This document shows, one piece after another, positions 25,329-33,400 of a stretch of DNA of 41,106 nucleotides. Each line of letters starts with the position of its first letter. Position 1 is the first letter of the stretch. The notes beneath the pieces are model-generated. The model was not told the origin of the DNA. It made no database searches and saw nothing but the letters and a program-made list of their open reading frames with translations. The stretch comes from an uncultured Clostridia bacterium (lineage in GTDB: Bacteria; Bacillota; Clostridia; Oscillospirales; Oscillospiraceae). The position numbers and the translations under genes were made by a program. Where the stretch lies: the NCBI GenBank assembly GCA_946531435.1, contig CAMNAO010000012.1, positions 1 through 41,106 of the forward strand, in the 5' to 3' direction.

Positions 25329-26455
25329 GCATGGGAGGAAAACATGCGTCCCCCCGGCGGGGAAGATTCTGGCGGGCCTACCTTATCTATGTTCTGGTGC
25401 TGCTCCTCATCTCCCTGGGAGTCCTTGCGTATCTCTGGCATTTTCTGGCGGATTATCAGCAGCGGGTGGATCTGGAGGCTGAGAACGCTGAGAGGCTGCG
25501 CCTGGAAGAAGAGCAGGCGACCGCGGAGTTGAGAGCGCCCCAGAAAGCCTTGGAGGAGTTTTTGGCCTCTGCGGACGCCGACTATTGGACCTCCCGGTGG
25601 TTTCTCCTCCATCCGGAGGACCCGGAGCCCTGGAGTGCGGCGGAGGCTGTGATCCAAGGGCTTATGGATCGGCCGGATTTCGGTGCTTATAAGGATCTTG
25701 CCTATACTCCGGAAGCGCCGGTGTACCTCTTAAAAAACGACGATCTGGATTTTGCCCGGATCCGTCTTACGGGCAGTGGAATGCAGTGGAGCGTCTCGGA
25801 GACGGAGCTGCTTCTGGAAGGCGGCGGCAGCGCCCGGGTGGAGACGGTGGCCTCCGCCGCCGTTTTCTGGGGAGAGACGGAGATGCCCCCGGAAGGGGAG
25901 CCATACAGCCATTTCCCCTTGGGAAAGGATGACAGGCTCGAGGAGCCGGTGCTGTATAAGACGGTGTCCGTCTCCGGTACCCTGGCGCAGCCGGAGCTCC
26001 GGGTGGAGCCGCCCCCGGGACGGGAGCTTGCGGAGTCGGAGACGGACAGAATTCCCGTGCTGCTCTATGACGGGGAGGATGGGGAGCGAGCCATGGAGGA
26101 GAGCGAGGCCTTTGTCCGCGCCGTCCTGCGATACTATATGAGCGGGGAGAGCGGGACCATGACGAACCTCAACCGCTGCCTGGCCTTTGTCCGCAAGGGG
26201 AGCGCCGCCTATGAGACCCTGTCGGCCAGCTATGACGGCATCACCTGGAATTACAGCTATCAGGATCAGAATGTGGAGGATGTCCATGCCTCCCGTCCCG
26301 TCCAATGGGCGGAGAACTGCTTCAGCGTGGACGTGGCCTTCCATGCGAAGGCCAGCGCCGGAGGCAAGGCGGTGGATTATGCCGCCGGGGTCTATCGGAT
26401 CTATTACTACGACCTTGGTGACGGCTTTGCCATCACAGAGCTGACCTTCGGATAA
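25325..26455 (+). CDS. Unknown single-span membrane protein, partner of the glycosidase-family gene
   Basis: I do not recognise this family. The 376-residue product has a basic cytoplasmic N-terminus and one membrane helix (about 16-40; AYLIYVLVLLLISLGVL). A short acidic coiled coil follows (about 45-80, rich in E, L, R and A), and then an extracellular region of mixed strands. The last ~100 residues contain Y, W and F in alternating positions and could be an NTF2-like or similar beta domain. Its start overlaps the stop of the phosphodiester glycosidase gene, so the two are translationally coupled and probably act together outside the membrane. ATG at 25331 is an alternative start. Confidence 0.8.
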   Translation: MSMGGKHASPRRGRFWRAYLIYVLVLLLISLGVLAYLWHFLADYQQRVDLEAENAERLRLEEEQATAELRAPQKALEEFLASADADYWTSRWFLLHPEDPEPWSAAEAVIQGLMDRPDFGAYKDLAYTPEAPVYLLKNDDLDFARIRLTGSGMQWSVSETELLLEGGGSARVETVASAAVFWGETEMPPEGEPYSHFPLGKDDRLEEPVLYKTVSVSGTLAQPELRVEPPPGRELAESETDRIPVLLYDGEDGERAMEESEAFVRAVLRYYMSGESGTMTNLNRCLAFVRKGSAAYETLSASYDGITWNYSYQDQNVEDVHASRPVQWAENCFSVDVAFHAKASAGGKAVDYAAGVYRIYYYDLGDGFAITELTFG

Positions 26456-26502
26456 TGAAAGCAGGAAAAACCTGAGATCCCGGAGAGAGAAGGAGAGAAG
26501 CC

Positions 26503-27732
26503 ATGTTGAGAGAAAAACTGAGCAAGAGACCCTGGTACCCCTATGCCATGGGCGGCTGTGTGGTGGTGCTGGTCTATGTGCTGCTCACCCACGTGGGCAG
26601 TATTTACGGGGGCTTCCGTAAGGTCCTGGGATATTTCTCCACGGTGTTCCTTGCTGCTGTGCTGGCTTACCTCATGAATCCCATGGCAAATTTCTATTCC
26701 CGCCGGGTCCTCCGCCGTCTGCGCAGCCGTAAGCTGCGCAAGGTGTTGTCCAACGCCCTGGCGGTGCTGTCTGTCGTCCTGTTTTTCGCCCTGGCTCTGG
26801 TGCTGCTGATCCCCCAGCTGGTGGACAGCATCCGGGTCTTCAGCGACAACCTGGATGGCTATGTCTCCGCCCTGGAGGGGACCCTCGGCAGCCTGGGGAT
26901 CTTCAAGGGGGAGAACGGACTCAATCTCCAGGAGCTGCTGAGTTCTTCCGAGAATCTGGTGGATCGGATTATGAGTTATGTGATGCGGCACTTGACCGCC
27001 ATCCTGACGACCTCCGCCGGTGCCGGACGGCAGCTGATGAACTGGGCCATCGCCTTCATCCTGTCCATCTATCTCCTTTCGGAGAAGGAGATGCTGAAGG
27101 CCGGGCTTACGCAGCTTCTGGGCCTTGTGCTGAAGTCCGGCTCCTACAAAAGTCTCACCGGCTTTTTACGCCGCTGCGACGACATTCTGGCCCGCTATAT
27201 TACCTATAACCTTCTGGACAGCCTGATCGTGGGTCTCTCCAATGCCGTTTTCATGACCATCTGGGGCATGCCCTATGCGGGCCTTGTCTCTTTTGTGGTG
27301 GCCATCACCAATCTCATCCCTACCTTCGGCCCCGTGGTGGGCGCCGTCATCGGCGCCTTTATCCTGCTGCTGATCCGCCCTGTGCATGCCCTGGTCTTTT
27401 TGATCTTTACCCTGGTTCTGCAGACGGTGGACGGCTATGTCCTGAAGCCCCGACTCTTTGGCAATAGCCTGGGCGTCTCCGGGCTGTGGATCCTGATCGC
27501 TGTCATCGTCGGCGGCCGCATCTTTGGCGTGGTGGGCATTCTTCTGGCCATCCCCGGCGCCGCCATTCTGGACTTCCTCTACCGTGAAAAGCTGATCCCC
27601 TGGCTGGAGGCGAAGAAGGCGGCGGAGGAGAAGCCCGATGCTCCGGCGGAGGAACAACCGGAGGAACAGGGTTTATCGGAGGGACAGCAGCCTTCGCGGA
27701 TGCGGGAGCTTCCTCCCGACAGGGAAGGATAA
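26503..27732 (+). CDS. AI-2E family transporter (PerM-like permease)
   Basis: The 409-residue membrane protein has about seven to eight helices. Two N-terminal spans are followed by a soluble stretch (about 60-170), then the family's core: FILSIYLLSEKE near 190, NLLDSLIVGLSNAVFMTIWGMPYAG near 235, and the region ITNLIPTFGPVVGAVIGAF near 270. Members transport small molecules such as autoinducer-2, or serve as Na+/H+ antiporters, so the substrate is open. A charged, proline-rich cytoplasmic tail of about 45 residues ends the protein. It lies 47 bases after the unknown gene, with AGAGAAGGAGAG as ribosome binding site, likely in the same operon. Confidence 0.93.
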   Translation: MLREKLSKRPWYPYAMGGCVVVLVYVLLTHVGSIYGGFRKVLGYFSTVFLAAVLAYLMNPMANFYSRRVLRRLRSRKLRKVLSNALAVLSVVLFFALALVLLIPQLVDSIRVFSDNLDGYVSALEGTLGSLGIFKGENGLNLQELLSSSENLVDRIMSYVMRHLTAILTTSAGAGRQLMNWAIAFILSIYLLSEKEMLKAGLTQLLGLVLKSGSYKSLTGFLRRCDDILARYITYNLLDSLIVGLSNAVFMTIWGMPYAGLVSFVVAITNLIPTFGPVVGAVIGAFILLLIRPVHALVFLIFTLVLQTVDGYVLKPRLFGNSLGVSGLWILIAVIVGGRIFGVVGILLAIPGAAILDFLYREKLIPWLEAKKAAEEKPDAPAEEQPEEQGLSEGQQPSRMRELPPDREG

Positions 27733-27772
27733 AAAGCAAAAAACAAGGCCATCCCAGCCGGGATGGCCTTGT
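27730..27772 (-). terminator. Terminator of the rplU-rpmA operon (also serves the AI-2E operon)
   Basis: ACAAGGCCATCCC (27743-27755) pairs perfectly with GGGATGGCCTTGT (27760-27772). On the minus strand TTTTTTGCTTTTTATCC follows, an excellent U-tract. On the plus strand the tail ATTCAGTTTTGCC is weaker. Confidence 0.9.
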
Positions 27773-27789
27773 ATTCAGTTTTGCCTTGC

Positions 27790-28050
27790 TTACTGCTCCG
27801 CGGGACGGACAGAGACCTGCTTGCGGTCACGGCCCAGACGCTCGAAACGGACGATGCCGTCGGCCTTGGCGTACAGAGTGTCATCGCTGCCGATGCCCAC
27901 GTTCACGCCGGGATGGATGGCGGTGCCGCGCTGACGGACCAGAATGTTGCCGGCCAGGACGAACTGACCGTCTGCTCTTTTGGGACCAAGACGCTTGGAC
28001 TTGCTGTCACGCCCGTTCTTGGTGGAGCCCATACCTTTTTTATGTGCCAT
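27790..28050 (-). CDS. rpmA: 50S ribosomal protein L27, without the Firmicutes N-terminal extension
   Basis: The 86-residue protein is clearly L27: [21 protein letters not shown], then [15 protein letters not shown] and [14 protein letters not shown]. Its N-terminal tail reaches the peptidyl transferase centre. It begins M-A-H-K-K-G, so removal of Met gives the mature tail directly. Most Firmicutes L27 carries an extra ~9-residue leader ending in FF that the protease Prp cuts off. That leader is missing here, and so is the prp gene that usually lies between rplU and rpmA. The start has GGAGGTAAAGTAAC upstream on the minus strand, and in-frame extension is not available beyond it. Confidence 0.97.
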   Translation of the reverse strand: MAHKKGMGSTKNGRDSKSKRLGPKRADGQFVLAGNILVRQRGTAIHPGVNVGIGSDDTLYAKADGIVRFERLGRDRKQVSVRPAEQ

Positions 28051-28077
28051 GTTACTTTACCTCCAATTGCGGGTCCA

Positions 28078-28392
28078 TCAGCCGTTGATGCCGGTGATGC
28101 GAACCTTCGTATAGGGCTGTCTGTGGCCCTGCTTTCTGCGATAGTTCTTCTTGGGATGCATCTTGTAGACGATGATCTTCTTGCTGCGGCCGTTCTTCAC
28201 GACGGTGCCAGTGACGGTAGCGCCCTCCACATAGGGAGCGCCGAAGTTCTGGGCATCCTCATCCACAACAGCCAGGACCTTGTCAAAGGTCACATCGGCC
28301 TCGGCCTCTGCGTCGAGCTTCTCGATGAAGATCTCGTCGTTCTCGGCCACGCGGTACTGTTTCCCGCCGGTCTCAATGATTGCGATTTTCAA
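28078..28392 (-). CDS. rplU: 50S ribosomal protein L21, TTG start
   Basis: The 104-residue protein begins with [19 protein letters not shown] and ends with the basic [19 protein letters not shown] block typical of L21. The start codon is TTG at 28392-28390 with GAGGTG about 9 bases upstream on the minus strand. A TTG start on a highly expressed ribosomal protein gene is unusual but fits the N-terminal sequence of the family exactly. It lies 27 bases before rpmA, with no gene between. Confidence 0.96.
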   Translation of the reverse strand: MKIAIIETGGKQYRVAENDEIFIEKLDAEAEADVTFDKVLAVVDEDAQNFGAPYVEGATVTGTVVKNGRSKKIIVYKMHPKKNYRRKQGHRQPYTKVRITGING

Positions 28393-28472
28393 ACCTTACA
28401 CCTCATTTAATTAGAGTCACGCTATCCCGGGTGGGGAAAACCCTCTTGATACCCTTTCAAAGCGGCCTTAAT
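28393..28472 (-). promoter_or_regulatory. Leader of rplU (probable L21 leader RNA)
   Basis: Between the promoter and the TTG start lie about 80 untranslated bases on the minus strand. They contain CGCTTTGAAAGGGTATCAAGAGGGTTTTCCC and a GGG/CCC-rich segment. Firmicutes often carry an L21 leader here, and position and length agree, but I cannot confirm the fold. Confidence 0.45.
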
Positions 28473-28501
28473 ACTATACACCGTGAGCGAAATCCTGTCA
28501 A
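28473..28501 (-). promoter_or_regulatory. Promoter of rplU-rpmA
   Basis: On the minus strand TTGACA (28501-28496) and TATAGT (28478-28473) have a 17-base spacer. Confidence 0.88.
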
Positions 28502-28594
28502 GGGATAATTCATCAAATTTCCGATTGTTCTTCGGGAAAACCGGGCATTTTACCCGAAATGAGGCCCCGCAACCCAAAGTTGCGCCCCTGTTGG

Positions 28595-28623
28595 TGGACA
28601 GTTGCGGCGCTTTTTGCTACAAT
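28595..28623 (+). promoter_or_regulatory. Promoter of the XRE regulator gene
   Basis: TGGACA (28595-28600) and TACAAT (28618-28623) have a 17-base spacer, about 38 bases before the start codon. Confidence 0.7.
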
Positions 28624-28661
28624 GGCGCTATCATAAACCCAGCATGGAAGGAAGCGATGAC

Positions 28662-29039
28662 ATGAAAATCGGTTTTGGCGAAGTCTCAGTGATCCTGTTG
28701 GGAGTGATTCTCCCCCTTGGCTTTGCGGTCTATCTGCTGTCGCTCCTGGTCCGCTCTCTTCAAAAGTACCTCCGTTCGCCTGAGCATCGGCCGGAGCCGA
28801 CACCCCGGGATCCGGAGACAGTGGCCCGGCGGCAGAGCCTTGCGGAGATCCTGAAGAGCCGTCGCATCGAAAAGGGCATGACCCAGGAGCTGGTGGCGGA
28901 GGCTTTGGGCGTCTCCCGCCAGGCGGTCTCCAAATGGGAGACGGGGACAGCGGATCCCAGCACCGGCAACCTTCTGGCCCTGGCAAAGCTCTACGGCACC
29001 ACGGCGGCGGAGCTGCTGCAGGGGCTGGAGGAACAATAA
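28662..29039 (+). CDS. Membrane-tethered XRE-family helix-turn-helix protein
   Basis: The 125-residue product has one hydrophobic segment at about residues 5-30 (VSVILLGVILPLGFAVYLLSLLV). A charged linker follows, and then an XRE domain from about 60 to 120, with LKSRRIEKGMTQELVAEALGVSRQAVSKWE split around the recognition helix. XRE proteins usually have the DNA-binding domain first; here the anchor comes first and the HTH last, so DNA binding would occur at the membrane. The start at 28662 has GGAAGG upstream; an ATG at 28644 is possible. It is a single gene; targets are unknown. Confidence 0.82.
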   Translation: MKIGFGEVSVILLGVILPLGFAVYLLSLLVRSLQKYLRSPEHRPEPTPRDPETVARRQSLAEILKSRRIEKGMTQELVAEALGVSRQAVSKWETGTADPSTGNLLALAKLYGTTAAELLQGLEEQ

Positions 29040-29061
29040 ATATCAAAGAACGGATCTTCGA

Positions 29062-30159
29062 TCAACGGGCAAACACCCAGGTCCCTATCAGGCTCTCATC
29101 CAGGGAATACACATGAATGGTTAAGCGATCCTCAACACTGCCGCTGACGCGCTCGAAGAGAATATGCCACGTTCCCTGATCCATCACCATACCCCCATAC
29201 TCAAAGTCCAGCTCTTCACAGCGGAAGGTCCCGATGGAGGAGTTGCCTGCGAGACCGTCCTCCAATGTGATCTCAAGCGGAATATCCACATAGATCCCCA
29301 GCTCAGTGACGTTCACAGAGGCGTCCTCCACGTGCAGTCCGGGTACAGCATCGGGGTCTATTGCGTAAAAATGCGTGGAGGGATCCGCGTCGCCTTCGCT
29401 GTTCTCTTCACTGTTATGAAGGGGGAAGGATTGCTCCAGGATGATTTCCTCCTTCTCTCCATCTTTGGCAGCGTAAACAGTGCAGAGGCCCGTGTCAGCC
29501 TCTGTTTCAAAGTGCTCAGACACGACAAGAATTGCCATTTCGTGGTCAGAGATCCGCTGGAAGCTCTGCTGGGTATGAATGACTACGTCCTCGCTGGGAA
29601 CGGTCAGATCTGCCCGTGCTCGTACAAGGTGAAGGCCCTGCTGAGCGGCGTATTCTCCAATGGTGCAATCTAAATTAAGTCCGATCTCTTTTGCACAGTC
29701 CTCCGGATATATATACACGGGCACAAGGAGACCGCCTTCACCACAGTTCGCAACGACGGTTACGGCCATGGTTCTGGAATCGCTGAGAGATTCCGTGATA
29801 TATGCGCTTGAGGAGGGGGTCTTGTCATCCGATGGCTCGGGAGAGTCGGAGGACTTGGTGGTGATTTCCGGCGTTACGATCAGGTTTTCCGCCCCCTTTT
29901 GCAGATCTTCCCCTGTGCCTTGCCACATGGATCGCAGGCCAAGCAGGTTGTCGCCGCAGGCGGAGGCGGCGATCCCCAGCACAAGACAGGCTGCGAGGCC
30001 CAGCTTTAACGCGCGAGATAGGGGAAAGACACTTCGTGCCTTTACGGGCTTTTCCCTGTGGGAACGTGACGGGACTTTTTCCTCCGCAGTGTGCAACGCC
30101 TCCTGGATCCATTTGGGATCGATTCCACTGAGAGCGTTTGCAATTTGTGTGTGATTCAT
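29062..30159 (-). CDS. Anti-sigma factor-like membrane protein, partner of the ECF sigma gene
   Basis: The 365-residue protein has a cytoplasmic N-terminus (about 1-47) starting MNHTQIANALSGIDPKWIQEAL, one membrane span (about 49-68, LKLGLAACLVLGIAASACG) and a large extracellular part rich in S, E, D and T. This is the layout of RsgI/DUF4179-like anti-sigma factors. The N-terminal part would hold the sigma factor and the outer part would sense a signal at the cell surface. The start codon overlaps the stop of the sigma gene (ATGA at 30159-30156), strong support for a sigma/anti-sigma pair. No known domain is obvious in the outer part. Confidence 0.8.
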   Translation of the reverse strand: MNHTQIANALSGIDPKWIQEALHTAEEKVPSRSHREKPVKARSVFPLSRALKLGLAACLVLGIAASACGDNLLGLRSMWQGTGEDLQKGAENLIVTPEITTKSSDSPEPSDDKTPSSSAYITESLSDSRTMAVTVVANCGEGGLLVPVYIYPEDCAKEIGLNLDCTIGEYAAQQGLHLVRARADLTVPSEDVVIHTQQSFQRISDHEMAILVVSEHFETEADTGLCTVYAAKDGEKEEIILEQSFPLHNSEENSEGDADPSTHFYAIDPDAVPGLHVEDASVNVTELGIYVDIPLEITLEDGLAGNSSIGTFRCEELDFEYGGMVMDQGTWHILFERVSGSVEDRLTIHVYSLDESLIGTWVFAR

Positions 30160-30713
30160 TCTTGCATTCCCTCCTTTTTTAATTGTAGCTGTAGCTTTTT
30201 TCGCAGACGAAGGAGCCGCTGCGACACGGCGTGGGGGGGTTCATTAGCTGCCGCTGCGATTTCACTGACCGAATCGCCAAACCAATATCGCCGCAAGAAT
30301 AGAAAACGGTCTCTTTGTGAACACGTTTCTAAAAAGCGGTTTATGCTGTGGCTCAATTCCTTTGCCTGCAGCTCACTGTCCACACTCGCTGGAGCGGGGA
30401 TGATATCCTCCAGCTCCTCAAGCACGGCGTCATACCCGCCGTAGCGCTTTCCCGCATGCTCGTCGCGGCAGCGCTTTAGTGCCAGATTTCGTGCGACGCC
30501 GCAGAGCCATGCACCCAGATACTTGGGGTGCTCCGGGGGGATCGCGTTCCAGGCGGCGAGCCATGTGTCGTTCACGCACTCTTCTCTATCCCGCTCCTGT
30601 GACAGGATACTCCGCACAGCGCCACGGACAGCGGTACCATAACGATCCATGAGTTCAGAAAGACCCTGCTCCGAGCGCTCGTTGAGCAGGGCGACGATCT
30701 TGCCGTCCTCCAT
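30156..30713 (-). CDS. ECF-type RNA polymerase sigma factor
   Basis: The 185-residue protein has sigma region 2 (about 15-80; ERDREECVNDTWLAAWNAIPP and LGAWLCGVARNLALKRCRD) and region 4 (about 120-180; QRDRFLFLRRYWFGDSVSEIAAAAN and VSQRLLRLRKKL) without region 3, so it belongs to the extracytoplasmic-function group. The start is placed at MEDGKI (30713), because AAGGGAG lies 9 bases upstream on the minus strand; ATG at 30722 touches that site and is too close. It directs transcription of an unknown stress regulon and is probably held by the anti-sigma encoded next. Confidence 0.9.
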   Translation of the reverse strand: MEDGKIVALLNERSEQGLSELMDRYGTAVRGAVRSILSQERDREECVNDTWLAAWNAIPPEHPKYLGAWLCGVARNLALKRCRDEHAGKRYGGYDAVLEELEDIIPAPASVDSELQAKELSHSINRFLETCSQRDRFLFLRRYWFGDSVSEIAAAANEPPHAVSQRLLRLRKKLQLQLKKEGMQE

Positions 30714-30784
30714 GCTTTTCATCTCCCTTCATCCCTACAGTACCGTTTTCCGGAGAGAAATCACACATTCTTCAAAGAAAAAAC

Positions 30785-30816
30785 CAAAAGCCCACCACAA
30801 TCCTGTGATGGGCTTT
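30785..30816 (-). terminator. Terminator of ackA
   Basis: AAAAGCCCACCACA (30785-30798) pairs with TGTGATGGGCTTTT (30803-30816) with one mismatch. On the minus strand GGTTTTTTCTTTG follows, 66 bases beyond the ackA stop. Confidence 0.85.
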
Positions 30817-30881
30817 TTATTGGATAGAAAAAAGTGAGGGATCGCTTTCTGCCCGAAGGACAGGGAGGGACAACGCCCCCT

Positions 30882-32087
30882 TTACTTCGCGGCCAGTACC
30901 AGGGCCTCGGTGTCCTTGGCGATCATCAGCTCCTCATTGGTGGCGATGACCATGACCTTGACCTTGCTGTTTTTGCCGGTGATGTCCACCACATCGCCCC
31001 GCTGATGGTTGGCCTCCTCGTCGATCTCCACGCCCATGTACTGCAGTCCGTCGCAGATGCGGGCCCGCATGGTGTCGCTGTTCTCACCCACACCGGCGGT
31101 GAAGGTGATCATGTCCACGCCGCCCATGGCGGCGGCATAGGCGCCCACATACTTGCGGCACTCATAGGCGAACTTCTCCAGGGCCAGGGCGCAGTCCTCA
31201 TCCCCGGCGTTGGCGCCCGCCTCCAGATCCCGGAAATCGGAGGATTTCCCGGAGAGGGCCAGCACACCGGACTTCTTGTTCAGAATGGTCAGCATCTCGC
31301 TGACGGTATAGCCGTGGGTGTTGCAGAGATACTCCACCACGCAGGGATCCAGGTCGCCGGAGCGGGTGCCCATGGGCACGCCGGCGAGAGGGCTGAGGCC
31401 CATGGTGGTATCCACGCACTTGCCGTCCACGATGGCGCAGAGGGAGGAGCCGTTGCCCAGGTGGCAGTTGATAAGGCGGTGAACACCGCCGGTGATCTCC
31501 GCCGCCTTCTGGGCGATGTAGCGGTGGCTGGTGCCATGGAAGCCGTAGCGGCGGACGTGGTCCTCCTCATAATACTTCTTCTCTATGGCATAGCGATAGG
31601 CCTTGGGGGGCATGGTCATATGGAAGGCGGTGTCGAACACGGCCACCTGGGGAACGCCCGGCATGACCGCCTGGCAGGCCTTGATGCCCAGGAGGTTGGC
31701 GGGATTGTGCAGGGGGCCCAGGGGGATGCAGCGCTCAATGGCGGCGATGACGGCGTCGTCAATGATGCAGCTCTCGGTGAACTCCATGCCGCCGTGCAGG
31801 ACACGATGACCCACGGCGTCGATCTCGGAGATCTCTTTCACCACACCGTACTCTTTATCGGTAAGGATCTCCAGCACCGCGGCAATGGCCTCGGCGTGGG
31901 TGGGAAAGTCCTTATCGCTGGAATACTTCTCTTTTCCGGTGGCGAGGGGGGTATGGGTGATGTGGCCCACGCCGCCGGTGCCGCCGATGCGCTCACAAAG
32001 GCCTTTGGCCATCACGGAGCCGTCGTCCATGTTGATGAGCTGGTATTTGACGGAGGAGCTGCCTGCGTTGACAACAAGAATTTTCAT
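30882..32087 (-). CDS. ackA: Acetate kinase
   Basis: The 401-residue enzyme interconverts acetyl phosphate + ADP and acetate + ATP, giving ATP at the end of acetate fermentation. Diagnostic motifs are all present: NAGSSSVKYQLI at the N-terminus, GHRVLHGG near 92, FDTAFHMTMPP near 158, YGFHGTSHRYI near 188, HLGNGSSLCAI near 220 and MGLSPLAGVPMGTRSGDLDP near 243. Length is normal. The start at 32087 follows AAGGAAGGAACGAAG. The phosphotransacetylase gene is not next to it. It is divergent from the tRNA acetate ligase gene tmcAL, a neighbour often seen in Firmicutes. Confidence 0.98.
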   Translation of the reverse strand: MKILVVNAGSSSVKYQLINMDDGSVMAKGLCERIGGTGGVGHITHTPLATGKEKYSSDKDFPTHAEAIAAVLEILTDKEYGVVKEISEIDAVGHRVLHGGMEFTESCIIDDAVIAAIERCIPLGPLHNPANLLGIKACQAVMPGVPQVAVFDTAFHMTMPPKAYRYAIEKKYYEEDHVRRYGFHGTSHRYIAQKAAEITGGVHRLINCHLGNGSSLCAIVDGKCVDTTMGLSPLAGVPMGTRSGDLDPCVVEYLCNTHGYTVSEMLTILNKKSGVLALSGKSSDFRDLEAGANAGDEDCALALEKFAYECRKYVGAYAAAMGGVDMITFTAGVGENSDTMRARICDGLQYMGVEIDEEANHQRGDVVDITGKNSKVKVMVIATNEELMIAKDTEALVLAAK

Positions 32088-32174
32088 TTTCTTCGTTCCT
32101 TCCTTGAAAAATGGTGGTCAAATCGTTACAATACGTGGTATCTGCGGGGATGACCCCGCAAACTGACAGCTTAG

Positions 32175-32203
32175 ATTTTAGCATAGTTCTTTCTGAGTGA
32201 CAA
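32175..32203 (-). promoter_or_regulatory. Promoter of ackA
   Basis: On the minus strand TTGTCA (32203-32198) and TAAAAT (32180-32175) have a 17-base spacer, and the -10 is preceded by TGC (extended -10). The leader holds a perfect 7-bp hairpin, TGCGGGG/CCCCGCA (32143-32160). Confidence 0.85.
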
Positions 32204-32230
32204 GGCTTTTTTGACGGATGGAGGGCAAAA

Positions 32231-33400
32231 ATGGCGGTAGGCGTGGTGGCGGAGTATAACCCCTTTCACAACGGGCACCGGTATCTGTTGGAGGAGGCCC
32301 GCAGGCGGGCGGGGGATGAGCCGATCCTTGTGGTCATGAGCGGCAACGCCGTGCAGCGGGGGGAACTGGCCCTCTTTGAGAAGCATTTCCGGGCGGAGGC
32401 CGCCCTGAAAAACGGCGCCGATCTGGTGGCGGAGCTTCCGGCGCCCTGGGCCCTCTCCTCGGCGGAGGGCTTTGCCCGGGGCGCGTTGGCGATCCTTGGG
32501 GCCCTGGGCTGCGATCAACTGGCCTTCGGAAGCGAAAGCGGAGAGGAAGAGACCCTGCTTGCGTTGGGTGCTGCGCTGGCCTCCCCGGAACAGGATGGGC
32601 ATCTTCGTGATCTCATGCGGGGCGGGCTCAACTACGGGGAGGCCCGCCAAAGGGCGGCGGAGGATCTTCTGGGGGAGAAGGCCCGCTATCTTCGGCGGCC
32701 CAACGACCTTCTGGCGGCGGAATACCTGGCCGCCGCGGCGCGGCAGGGACGGGAGCTCCGACCTCTTGCCGTTCTGCGCCGGGGGGCGGAACATGACAGT
32801 TCAGAGGAAAGAGACGGCTTCGCCTCAGCCACTCATCTCCGGGAGCTTCTGGAACGGGGGGAGAAGGTCCGGGGACTGGTTCCATCCGATCTTTGGGAGC
32901 GCTATGCCGCCGCACCCCGCCCTTTGCGGGAGCGGGAGGAGGCGGTGCTCCTGGGCATCCTCCGCAGCCTCCCCAAAGAGCGCTTTCTTGCCCTTCCCGG
33001 CGCTGCGGAGGGCTTCGGATACCGCTTATACCGGGCCGCGAAGGAGGCGGAGAGTCTGGACCGCCTCTATGAGATGACGAAGACCCGCCGCTATTCCCAC
33101 GCCCGCATCCGCCGCATGGCGCTGTGGGCCGCTCTGGGCATGGCGGAAGGGGATGGTGACGGTACCCCGCCCTACCTCCGGATCCTTGGCGCCACTGGGC
33201 GGGGAAGGGAGCTTTTGCGGAGCGGCAGCTTCCCCCTTCCGGTCCTGGTAAAGCCCGCCGCCGTCCGGGATCTGGGCGTTAAGGCGGAGAGAATCTTTGA
33301 GCTGGAGGCCCGCCTTACAGATTTCTTCACCCTTGCCCTCTCCCGACCGGAGGAGCGCCGGGGCGGCAGTGAGTGGCGAAAAGGCCCTGTGATGCTGTGA
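32231..33400 (+). CDS. tmcAL: tRNA(Met) cytidine acetate ligase
   Basis: The 389-residue nucleotidyltransferase-fold enzyme (YlbM family) activates acetate with ATP and transfers it to the wobble cytidine of elongator tRNA-Met, giving ac4C34. Family motifs are EYNPFHNGHRYLLEEA at 8-23, VVMSGNAVQRGELALFEKHFRAEAAL at about 35-60, GADLVAELP and LAFGSESGEE. It lies divergent to ackA, which fits its need for acetate. The start follows GGAGGGCAAAA. The usual SGNFVQRG motif reads SGNAVQRG here, a small change near the active site. The last 10 residues are serine-, arginine- and glycine-rich. Confidence 0.92.
   Translation: MAVGVVAEYNPFHNGHRYLLEEARRRAGDEPILVVMSGNAVQRGELALFEKHFRAEAALKNGADLVAELPAPWALSSAEGFARGALAILGALGCDQLAFGSESGEEETLLALGAALASPEQDGHLRDLMRGGLNYGEARQRAAEDLLGEKARYLRRPNDLLAAEYLAAAARQGRELRPLAVLRRGAEHDSSEERDGFASATHLRELLERGEKVRGLVPSDLWERYAAAPRPLREREEAVLLGILRSLPKERFLALPGAAEGFGYRLYRAAKEAESLDRLYEMTKTRRYSHARIRRMALWAALGMAEGDGDGTPPYLRILGATGRGRELLRSGSFPLPVLVKPAAVRDLGVKAERIFELEARLTDFFTLALSRPEERRGGSEWRKGPVML

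Noticed and set aside
30834..32153. Plus-strand frame of about 439 codons opposite ackA
   Set aside because: Antisense shadow of a certain acetate kinase gene; translation is Gly/His/Ala-rich without domain signals.
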